Part shown: in pieces, positions 53,863 through 60,969 of the stretch | Position numbering within the stretch: the first letter of the stretch is position 1 | How the letters are laid out: each line of letters opens with the position of its first letter | Assembly: GCA_031553705.1 (NCBI GenBank) | Contig: JAVBLD010000003.1 | Span: forward strand, 115,564-179,563 | Source of the DNA: JAVBLD01 sp031553705 | GTDB lineage: Bacteria > Bacteroidota > Bacteroidia > Bacteroidales > Marinifilaceae | DNA: 64,000 nt | Reading direction: 5' to 3' | Made by a program: the position numbers and the translations under genes | The notes under the pieces: generated by a model | Database searches by the model: none | Told to the model about the DNA's origin: nothing | The model's input: the letters and a program-made list of their open reading frames with translations, nothing else

Positions 53863-55023
53863 TTATTTTACAACCTCAACAGTAGCACAACGGTTCCACT
53901 TGTTTTCTTTAGTATAGAACGGTTTGTCTTTTCCTACGAATTCAACTGTTACATTATTTGTATTTGCTCCGTAGCTCTGCAGTAGTTTCAGAACTGCATT
54001 AGCTCTCTTTTCAGAAATCTTCATGTTTACGTTAACCGGGCCAAATTTGTCAGCATATCCAACGATGCGGATCTTTGCATTCGGATTTTCTTTCATGAAA
54101 GTAGCCACGTTGTAAACGATCGGATCGTTTTCTTCTGCAATTTCAGCGCTGTTGAATCTGAACGGTACGGTTACTAACATAGACTTGTAGTTGGTAGCTT
54201 CAGCTTGTTTCTGTACAGTTTCTTTTGCTGCAAGAGCTGCTTCAGCTTTAGCTTTAGCTGCACGAGCTGCTTCTTCCATTTCTTTGTTCTTTTGCTCTAA
54301 TTGAGAAACCTGGTTTTTCAATAACTGGTTTGCATTAGCCAAAGCTGCCATTTCTTCGTTTGTCGGAGAAGTTTTGAACTCCCTGTTTTTGAAACGATAG
54401 GTAATACCTGCTGTCAATCCTGCAATTCCGTCATTCGGGAAACCACCTCTTTTTACAAAGTCATCATCCAGGATCATACCGCTGGCTTCAACGTTTATAT
54501 CAAAGCGTGTTGATAAAGCGTAACGAAGCTGTATACCTCCATTGATTGTAAATGTCTGATCTTTGCTGTTGGTCATTCCACCAATACCTACGAACGGCAC
54601 GATATCAAATTTCCTGTTTTCTTTATAAGGAGCAAAGAAATTAATCAATCCTACCATAGCGTCTGCATGCACATACATATAGTGATAATGAAGCATGTCC
54701 ATGTCGTTTCCGATTGGCCTGAAGCCATGGAAAGCACCACCGCCTCCTTGTGCACGAACTCCCCACCATGGGTTGAACCATTTTCCTATAGATAATACCG
54801 GCATAAATGTAATTCTGCTAGTAAAGTCTACTTCCTTGTAGTATTCTGCATATAATGCATTTCCCCCTACGTTAAAGGAAACAAACCAATTATGCCAGAA
54901 GGGATTTGCTTCAAATGAAGTCCTGTACCCCGGAAGTGCCTTTTGAGTATCCTTGGTATCCTGAGCATTCACCATCCCACAAAAGCCTATGGCCAAAACA
55001 ATTAATAATAATCCTTTTTTCAT
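53863..55023 (-). CDS. OmpA family outer-membrane protein (copy 1)
   Basis: A 386-residue protein from ATG 55023; a longer frame upstream is in the leader and would hide the signal peptide MKKGLLLIVLAIGFCGMVNAQ. An N-terminal eight-strand-type barrel (about 30-215) is followed by a coiled-coil linker rich in Ala, Lys and Glu (about 230-275). The OmpA peptidoglycan-binding domain (about 285-386) has RIVGYADKFGPVNVNMKISEKRA. It anchors the outer membrane to the wall. It is a close paralogue of the next gene at 55329. Confidence 0.93.
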   Translation of the reverse strand: MKKGLLLIVLAIGFCGMVNAQDTKDTQKALPGYRTSFEANPFWHNWFVSFNVGGNALYAEYYKEVDFTSRITFMPVLSIGKWFNPWWGVRAQGGGGAFHGFRPIGNDMDMLHYHYMYVHADAMVGLINFFAPYKENRKFDIVPFVGIGGMTNSKDQTFTINGGIQLRYALSTRFDINVEASGMILDDDFVKRGGFPNDGIAGLTAGITYRFKNREFKTSPTNEEMAALANANQLLKNQVSQLEQKNKEMEEAARAAKAKAEAALAAKETVQKQAEATNYKSMLVTVPFRFNSAEIAEENDPIVYNVATFMKENPNAKIRIVGYADKFGPVNVNMKISEKRANAVLKLLQSYGANTNNVTVEFVGKDKPFYTKENKWNRCATVEVVK

Positions 55024-55137
55024 AACTTTTATTCTAATTTTTAATAAACAACTCCAAACAAACAGTTTGCAGGAAAATATTTCTAATACAATACAACCCT
55101 TTATCATAAGCATCACACCTATTGGTCATATTCTTCG

Positions 55138-55169
55138 CAAAAGTAATCTTTTTTTTTAAGATTTTCAAA
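55138..55169 (-). promoter_or_regulatory. promoter of OmpA copy 1
   Basis: CAAAAGTA (55138-55145) is TAnnTTTG on the minus strand, and CAAA (55166-55169) is TTTG 20 bp further upstream. The leader would be about 108 nt. Confidence 0.7.
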
Positions 55170-55283
55170 TCTGCACATTATTTATTTAAAAATATTCATT
55201 TTATCGGCAGGAAATGATGGTTAACACATGGAGTATTAAAGAAATAGGAGGGTGTAAAAGAGATAGGTTCTGGTTCTAAAACT

Positions 55284-55319
55284 AAAAAGAGGCCCGATTT
55301 GATTTTCGGGCCTCTTTTT
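55284..55319 (-). terminator. terminator of OmpA copy 2
   Basis: A 14-bp stem (55284-55297 with 55306-55319; core GAGGCCCGA/TCGGGCCTC), an 8-nt loop and flanking A/T runs. It separates the two ompA units. Confidence 0.88.
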
Positions 55320-55328
55320 GTTGCGGAG

Positions 55329-56459
55329 TTACGGAATCACATCTACGATAGCGCAGCGGTTCCATTTATTATTTTCCTTATAGAATGGTTTTTCTTTTCC
55401 GACATATTCAACCTGTATACGGTCCGAGGAAATACCGTAATCTGATGCTAATGCCTTGGCTACGACATTGGCTCGTTGTTCGGAAATCTTCATGTTTACA
55501 TTGATAGGTCCAAACTTATCGGCGTATCCGACGATGCGAACTTTTGCGTCCGGGTTGTCTTTCATGAAGGTTGCAATGTTGTATATGATCGGATCGTATG
55601 TATTTTCAAGAACACTGCTGTTAAATTTAAATGGAATAGTAGTGGAAACGGAACGGTAAGGAGTTGATGAAGATGGGGTAGCTTCCTTATTTGCAGGTAT
55701 TTCATCCACCTCTTCAACAACAATAACCTCTTCCGGTATCCGGTTTTTCAGTGCGGCTACCTCTTGAGCTAACAGAAGGTTGGCAGCCAACAAGGCGGCT
55801 AATTCATCGGAACTAGGTGCTTTTTTGAACTCCCTGTTTTTGAAACGATAGGTGATACCCCCTGTCAATCCGATGATTCCGTCGTTCGGAAAACCGCTTC
55901 TTTGTACAAGGTCGTCATCCAGAAGCATACCGCTGGCTTCAATATTTATATCAAAGCGGGATGACAATGCATAACGGAACTGTATACCGGCATTGATTGT
56001 AAATGACTGGTCTTTACTGTTGGTCATTCCTCCGATACCTACGAACGGCACGATATCAAACTTCCTGTTTTCTTTATAAGGAGCAAAAAAGTTAATCAAT
56101 CCCACCATAGCATCCGCATGTACATACATGTAATGGTAGTGAAGCATGACATCCGCATTCGGTCCGAAACCATGATAAGCTCCTCCGCCACCCTGTGCGC
56201 GTACTCCCCACCATGGATTAAACCATTTACCTACCGACAAGACAGGCATAAATGTAAGTGTATTCATAAAGTCGGCATCCCCGGAATGTTCTGCACGCAA
56301 GGAGTTTACTCCTGCATTAAAGGAAACAAACCAATTATGCCAGAAAGGATTTGCCTGGAATGTCGTTTTATATCCAGGAAGAGGCTTTTCTAATATTTGC
56401 GCTCCGGCTGTTCCGCACAATCCGATAGCTAACACGATAAGACATAGTTTCTTTTTCAT
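55329..56459 (-). CDS. OmpA family outer-membrane protein (copy 2)
   Basis: A 376-residue paralogue of copy 1 with the same layout. Signal peptide MKKKLCLIVLAIGLCGTAGAQ, then a barrel in which long stretches are identical to copy 1 (YKENRKFDIVPFVGIGG, then MTNSKDQ), and an OmpA domain with YADKFGPINVNMKISEQRA. The linker differs: instead of the Ala/Lys coiled coil it is short, acidic and Val-rich (EEVIVVEEVDEIPANKE). Each copy has its own terminator. This is a recent tandem duplication with divergence concentrated in the linker. An upstream in-frame ATG (56471) is less likely as start. Confidence 0.93.
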   Translation of the reverse strand: MKKKLCLIVLAIGLCGTAGAQILEKPLPGYKTTFQANPFWHNWFVSFNAGVNSLRAEHSGDADFMNTLTFMPVLSVGKWFNPWWGVRAQGGGGAYHGFGPNADVMLHYHYMYVHADAMVGLINFFAPYKENRKFDIVPFVGIGGMTNSKDQSFTINAGIQFRYALSSRFDINIEASGMLLDDDLVQRSGFPNDGIIGLTGGITYRFKNREFKKAPSSDELAALLAANLLLAQEVAALKNRIPEEVIVVEEVDEIPANKEATPSSSTPYRSVSTTIPFKFNSSVLENTYDPIIYNIATFMKDNPDAKVRIVGYADKFGPINVNMKISEQRANVVAKALASDYGISSDRIQVEYVGKEKPFYKENNKWNRCAIVDVIP

Positions 56460-56656
56460 ATCTGATATCACTTTTATTAATAATCTATTATGTCAGAATA
56501 CTCCATAAACGTGAGGATGGATTCAGACGTTTCAAAATAGCGGTTATAAAAGCGACTTCTTCATTATTTTTAACGTAAAACTTACGATTTTTATGTTATT
56601 AGAGTGAATTCTATGATTTTTGGTATATCTTTATGGCATACTTAAAGTCTAGTAAT

Positions 56657-57229
56657 ATGTTGAATATTGCACTATTTGGACCTCCTGGGGCGGGGAAAGG
56701 AACCCAGGCAAAGAAAATTGTGGAAAAGTACAATTTGGTTCATCTTTCCACAGGCGATATGATTCGCAAAGAGATTGCGGAGGGATCGGACTTGGGTAAG
56801 ATGGCTGCTGAGATTATTCATGCGGGAAACCTGCTTTCCGATGAATTCGTGGTAGCCTTGATAGAGAATAGTATGATACAGCACAAAGGAGCACAGGGGT
56901 TTCTTTTTGACGGTTTTCCACGGACGGTGACACAAGCAGAGATTCTTGACGAGATATTATGGAAAGCAGGAACCCCGTTAAACGGCTTGCTGAGTATTGA
57001 GGTGCCTTTTGACGAATTAAAACGCCGTATGTTGGAACGGGCGGAGATAGAAGGGCGTGCGGACGATAACGAAACGGCTATAGAGAAACGGTTCAGTGAA
57101 TATCACAGTAAAACGGTTCAGGTGGCCGACTATTATAATAATAAAGGTATCCGTTTCCTGATAAAGGGAGATGGTTCGATAGATGAGGTCTTCGACCTGA
57201 TTACAAGAGTGATAGAAAAAATCAAATAG
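56657..57229 (+). CDS. adk: adenylate kinase
   Basis: A 190-residue enzyme converting AMP and ATP to two ADP. MLNIALFGPPGAGKGTQAKKI is the P-loop; LFDGFPRTVTQAE is the AMP-binding motif; the short lid has no zinc cysteines, as usual for about 190-residue Bacteroidota Adk. I choose ATG 56657; an ATG at 56633 would add eight residues and overlap a near-consensus -7 box (TATCTTTA, 56626-56633). A terminator overlaps the stop codon. Confidence 0.96.
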   Translation: MLNIALFGPPGAGKGTQAKKIVEKYNLVHLSTGDMIRKEIAEGSDLGKMAAEIIHAGNLLSDEFVVALIENSMIQHKGAQGFLFDGFPRTVTQAEILDEILWKAGTPLNGLLSIEVPFDELKRRMLERAEIEGRADDNETAIEKRFSEYHSKTVQVADYYNNKGIRFLIKGDGSIDEVFDLITRVIEKIK

Positions 57230-57258
57230 TAAAAGCGGCAAAAGCCGCTTTTGCTATT
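57225..57258 (+). terminator. terminator of adk
   Basis: Arms 57225-57239 and 57244-57258 (core AAAAGCGGC/GCCGCTTTT, one G-T pair), a 4-nt A loop and the T run within the right arm. It may also serve the convergent M3 gene. Confidence 0.85.
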
Positions 57259-57287
57259 TATCTGAATCAGTAGGTTCGCATTATTAG

Positions 57288-59384
57288 TTATTTCAATCCT
57301 TTTCGTTTTAATAACGGGTCAATGGACGGTTCTTGTCCGCGAAACTGCTTATAAAGCTTCATAGGCTCATCGGAGCCTCCTTTAGAGAGAATATATTCCC
57401 GGAAAGAGGTTGCCTTTTCCGCATCGAATATATTTCCGGTTTCTTTAAATGCTTCAAATGCGTCCGCATCGAGCACTTCCGCCCATGTATATGAATAATA
57501 TCCTGCCGAATATCCGCCGTTAAAGATATGGCTGAAATACGGGCTACGGTATCTTACCGTGATCTCCGGGATCAGGCCTATCTGGTGGAAAAACTCTTGT
57601 TCAAATGCTTTCATATCGGTCGAAGGAGCTACATCTTTCATTGTATGATAGGCCATATCCAATAATGCGGCGGACATAAATTCAACAATGGTGAAGCCCT
57701 GATTCAGGCGACTACTCTTTACCAGCTTGTCGATTAACTCTTGTGGAATCGGTTCACCTGTTTTATAGTGACGAGCATAAACTTTCAATACCTCCGGTTC
57801 TGCTGCCCAATTTTCCATGATCTGTGAGGGTAATTCGACAAAATCGCGGGCTACGGATGTGCCGGAGATACTGGGATAGGTGACGGAAGATAACAAACCG
57901 TGCAGAGCGTGACCAAATTCATGGAATAAGGTAGATGCTTCGTCGAATGTCAATAACGAGGGCGTATTGCCTGTCGGTTTGGTAAAGTTGCATACGTTGG
58001 TAATCACCGGCGTTGCATCTAATAAGCCGGATTGTTGCCGGTATTCATCCATCCAGGCACCCGAACGCTTACTGGCGCGCGGGAAATAGTCGGCATAAAA
58101 AATACCGATAAGTTTACCGTTAGCCTCCTTTACTTCGAAAGCCAATGCGTCCGGATGTGGTAATGGCAGGTCATTACGTTGCTCAAAGGTCAACCCGTAC
58201 AATTTGTTCGCCACATAAAAAGCGCCTTGGCGTACCTGTTCCAATGGAAAATATTGGCTCAATTCGGTTTCATCCAGGTCATATCTCTCTTTTCTCAGTT
58301 TTTCGTTATAATATCGCCAATCCCATGGTGCTAACTTAAATTTTCCTCCCTCCCGGTCAATCATTTTTTGCAATTCGGCCGCTTCCGACCTGGCAAAAGG
58401 TAATGCGGCATTCCAGATCCGGTTACAGAGTTGATACACATTTTCCGGAGTCTTAGCCATGTTCTCGTCCAGAATAAAACTGGCATGGTCGGGAAATCCG
58501 AGCAATTGAGCTTTTTGCAGGCGGAGCGATACGATCTGTGCGATAATATCCCAGTTGTTATACTCGTTATTGTTACTGCCGCGATTGATGTAAGCCTTGT
58601 AAATCTGTTCGCGTAATGCCCGGTTGTCTGCATATTGCAGGAACGGCATAATACTGGGATTGTTAAGGGTAAACACCCATTTGTCTTCCATGCCAGCCTC
58701 TTTGGCCCGTTCGGCTGCTGCCGTGATTACACTCTCCGGGAGTCCCGACAAATCTTTTTTATCTTCGATGACCAGTTTAAAACTGTTCGTCTCATTCAGC
58801 AGGTTATCGCCAAATTTGAGGCTGAGCATAGCAAGTTTGCTGTTAATACTTTTGAGGGTATCTTTTGCTTCCGGCGCGAGGTTCGCACCGCCCCGAACAA
58901 AACGTTGATAGTATTTTTTCAATACCATTTGCTGTTCCGTTGTCAACTGCTCCTTATTGTTATATACGGTCTTTATCCTTTCGAATAGCTTCTCATTCAG
59001 ATTGATCGCATCGTTGTGTGCGGTGAGTTCCGGCATGATCTCTTTGGCAATGGCCGACAGGGAGTCATTGGTATTAGCTTCCCTTATGTTTGAGAATACC
59101 CGTGTCACTTTTTCCAACAGAGTTCCCGATTTCTCCATTATTTCAATAGTGTTTGCAAAGGTGGGCGCTTCCGGATTTTGCGTAATGGCTTCTATCTCCA
59201 GTTTTTGTTGCATCATCCCTTCCCTGAATGCAGGCAGGTAATGCCGGTTTTGGATTAAATCGAAAGGCGGTACCTGGAAAGGGGTCTCATAGGATCCGAA
59301 AAACGGGTTATCGTTTTTCGCGGCGTTGTTGCATGATTGCATGATAATACCCATAAAACAAATTAAATAGACAATTTTGTTCAT
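57288..59384 (-). CDS. M3 family metallopeptidase (Dcp/oligopeptidase A type), lipoprotein
   Basis: 698 residues from ATG 59384; the upstream in-frame ATG at 59417 adds only leader. The N-terminus is a lipoprotein signal with lipobox IMQSC (Cys18). The zinc site is HEFGH at 488-492 inside LTFDEASTLFHEFGHALHG, the M3 signature, with the third ligand Glu some 25 residues on. It degrades short peptides (dipeptidyl carboxypeptidase or oligopeptidase). Anchoring in the envelope suits a proteolytic, peptide-fermenting lifestyle. Confidence 0.94.
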   Translation of the reverse strand: MNKIVYLICFMGIIMQSCNNAAKNDNPFFGSYETPFQVPPFDLIQNRHYLPAFREGMMQQKLEIEAITQNPEAPTFANTIEIMEKSGTLLEKVTRVFSNIREANTNDSLSAIAKEIMPELTAHNDAINLNEKLFERIKTVYNNKEQLTTEQQMVLKKYYQRFVRGGANLAPEAKDTLKSINSKLAMLSLKFGDNLLNETNSFKLVIEDKKDLSGLPESVITAAAERAKEAGMEDKWVFTLNNPSIMPFLQYADNRALREQIYKAYINRGSNNNEYNNWDIIAQIVSLRLQKAQLLGFPDHASFILDENMAKTPENVYQLCNRIWNAALPFARSEAAELQKMIDREGGKFKLAPWDWRYYNEKLRKERYDLDETELSQYFPLEQVRQGAFYVANKLYGLTFEQRNDLPLPHPDALAFEVKEANGKLIGIFYADYFPRASKRSGAWMDEYRQQSGLLDATPVITNVCNFTKPTGNTPSLLTFDEASTLFHEFGHALHGLLSSVTYPSISGTSVARDFVELPSQIMENWAAEPEVLKVYARHYKTGEPIPQELIDKLVKSSRLNQGFTIVEFMSAALLDMAYHTMKDVAPSTDMKAFEQEFFHQIGLIPEITVRYRSPYFSHIFNGGYSAGYYSYTWAEVLDADAFEAFKETGNIFDAEKATSFREYILSKGGSDEPMKLYKQFRGQEPSIDPLLKRKGLK

Positions 59385-59431
59385 ACTTATAATATAATAG
59401 TTTAAATAAATAGTCATAACCTCAGATTATA

Positions 59432-59461
59432 CAAAAGTATATATTTATCCGGATAGTCAAA
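59432..59461 (-). promoter_or_regulatory. promoter of the M3 peptidase gene
   Basis: CAAAAGTA (59432-59439) is TAnnTTTG on the minus strand and CAAA (59458-59461) is TTTG with an 18-bp spacer. The leader would be about 40 nt. Its position supports the start at 59384. Confidence 0.7.
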
Positions 59462-59520
59462 AACGCGGGAAGCATGAGTAACTGAAAACCGGGAATTCTT
59501 ATTTTTACGTCGAAATTACC

Positions 59521-59597
59521 CATTAACCTAGTCTCATATTTCTCACTGCTTCCTGCCCCTTCCCACTTACCCTCTATCCTTTTCCCGTCATTCATAT
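59521..59597. repeat. heptad array (pyrimidine type) between the M3 and rpmB genes
   Basis: CTCACTG (59542), CTTCCTG (59549), CCCCTTC (59556), CCACTTA (59563) and CCCTCTA (59570) on one lattice of about eleven units. Confidence 0.5.
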
Positions 59598-59679
59598 TAT
59601 CCGGATTTTAGGACATTTATCAGGCTAATGCTCAATAAAAGAAAAACTTACGAAATGTAGTTATTTTTTCTTTAGAATA

Positions 59680-59711
59680 TTTGATAGTCTGGATAAAAAG
59701 TGCGTAATTTG
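59680..59711 (+). promoter_or_regulatory. promoter candidate of the rpmB operon
   Basis: TTTG at 59680-59683 and, 21 bp on, TAATTTG at 59705-59711, a -7 box one base short of consensus. The ATG is 37 bp downstream. Confidence 0.55.
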
Positions 59712-59748
59712 CATCCTGTTTGAAAAGTGTTTACAAAAATATAGAGAG

Positions 59749-59991
59749 ATGTCAAGAGTTTGTCAAATAACTGGAAAAAAAGCAATGGGTGGTAACCATG
59801 TTTCTCACTCCAAAAGAAGAGTGAAGAGGACGTTCGCGATCAACCTGTTTAAAAGGAATTTTTATTGGCCGGATGAAGACAGATGGATCCGTTTGAACGT
59901 ATCTGCTGCCGGTCTGCGTTTGATTAATAAAAAAGGTTTGAGTGCCTGCCTGAAAGATGCAAAAGCCGAAGGTTTAATTAAAACAATTTAA
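59749..59991 (+). CDS. rpmB: 50S ribosomal protein L28
   Basis: An 80-residue protein bL28 of the large subunit. MSRVCQITGKKAMGGNHVSHS is the signature start and RTFAINLFKRNFYWPDED follows. The length suits Bacteroidota. It is the first gene of a three-gene ribosomal operon, 11 bp before rpmG. Confidence 0.98.
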   Translation: MSRVCQITGKKAMGGNHVSHSKRRVKRTFAINLFKRNFYWPDEDRWIRLNVSAAGLRLINKKGLSACLKDAKAEGLIKTI

Positions 59992-60002
59992 GATCACGGA
60001 CG

Positions 60003-60191
60003 ATGGCAAAAAAAAGCAAAGGAAACAGAGTGCAGGTGATTCTGGAATGTACAGAACATAAAGAATCAGGAATGGCCGGAACTTCAAGGTATATCACTAC
60101 GAAGAATAGGAAGAATACTCCCGAGAGATTGGAATTGAAAAAATACAATCCTATACTGAAGAAAGTAACTTTACACAGAGAAATAAAATAA
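60003..60191 (+). CDS. rpmG: 50S ribosomal protein L33
   Basis: A 62-residue protein bL33 (MAKKSKGNRVQVILECTEHK). It lacks the four zinc cysteines of the C+ form (one Cys only), so it is the zinc-independent type. NRKNTPERLELKKYNP is the conserved C-terminal part. It lies between rpmB and the DUF4295 gene. Confidence 0.97.
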   Translation: MAKKSKGNRVQVILECTEHKESGMAGTSRYITTKNRKNTPERLELKKYNPILKKVTLHREIK

Positions 60192-60197
60192 TAAGCT

Positions 60198-60350
60198 ATG
60201 GCAAAGAAAGTAGTTGCAACCTTGAAAACCGGAGAAGGTAGAGGATATGCAAAAGTGATCAAAATGGTAAAGTCTCCTAAAACAGGTGCTTACTCTTTTA
60301 AAGAGCAAATTGTAGCCAGCGATCAGGTAAAAGAGCATTTGAAGAAATAA
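60198..60350 (+). CDS. DUF4295 small basic protein of the rpmB-rpmG operon
   Basis: A 50-residue, Lys-rich protein (MAKKVVATLKTGEGRGYAKV, then IKMVKSPKTGAYSF). DUF4295 is a Bacteroidota-specific family always seen next to rpmG. Its size, charge and place argue for a ribosomal or ribosome-bound protein; I recall that Bacteroidota ribosome structures revealed an extra small large-subunit protein and this family is a candidate, but I cannot confirm the identity here. It starts 6 bp after rpmG and a strong terminator follows. Confidence 0.88.
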   Translation: MAKKVVATLKTGEGRGYAKVIKMVKSPKTGAYSFKEQIVASDQVKEHLKK

Positions 60351-60369
60351 GTAATCCAGATCTATATAG

Positions 60370-60398
60370 AAAACTCCCCGTTATGGGGAGTTTTTTTT
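60370..60398 (+). terminator. terminator of the rpmB operon
   Basis: AAAACTCCCC (60370-60379) and GGGGAGTTTT (60385-60394), a 5-nt loop and a T8 tract. Confidence 0.92.
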
Positions 60399-60960
60399 AT
60401 GCCATGAATCATAAAAAATGTTATTTTTTCAAATTTACGCATTTCAAATAATATTGATAATCAATGTGTTGTAAAAATAATAGATTTTTTTGTGGAAAAA
60501 TAATCGAAAAGTGTAACTCTCCAGAAAAAACATACGTATAAGAGGGTGTAATGATGATTGAATTTATGATTTTATTTTAGCTGTTATTTAGATTAAGATT
60601 ATTTAGCACACCACGAAGGGAGGGGAAGCTTTTGAAACAAGCTGATTTTCGGATAACGTTCTTTATATATTGGAATATATACCACGGGATAGTATAATAC
60701 ACCACGCACATACACCACACAGACGCACACACATATTATATACATCTTTTCATGGATCCCAAATATTCCGGTTTAAAGAACTACGAAAATGTCTCCCTTT
60801 TTCTTTTTTTATCCACCAATAATATAAGGGGTAGGTTGCAGGAAGTAAGTAGCAGGAAGAGTGAATGAGAAACAGGTTCATTCGTTCCCAATTATTAATT
60901 ATTCATTATTAATTACTGATTGGCGGATTTGAATTATCTTTGTAAGTTATTTACAATAAA
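60399..60960. other. long intergenic region before uvrA with ACCAC words
   Basis: 60600-60735 holds five copies of a CACCAC-like word (ACACCACGA near 60607, ATACCACGG near 60680, ACACCACGC near 60700, ACACCACAC near 60712) in CA-rich DNA. A heptad array covers 60835-60876 (purine type) and 60890-60924 (AATTATT units). TATCTTTG at 60935-60942 is a -7 box about 28 bp before the uvrA ATG. A 38-codon frame at 60752-60868 is doubtful because its 3' third is repeat. Confidence 0.5.
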
Positions 60961-60969
60961 TCAAATTGC

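Noticed and set aside
60752..60868. 38-codon frame starting MDPKYSGLKNYE upstream of uvrA
   Set aside because: Its last third is heptad repeat and no promoter or family supports it; left as part of the intergenic entry.
2045..60924. CRISPR array as an explanation for the repeated intergenic sequence
   Set aside because: Units are 7 bp, contiguous and degenerate, with no spacers of constant length and no cas genes.
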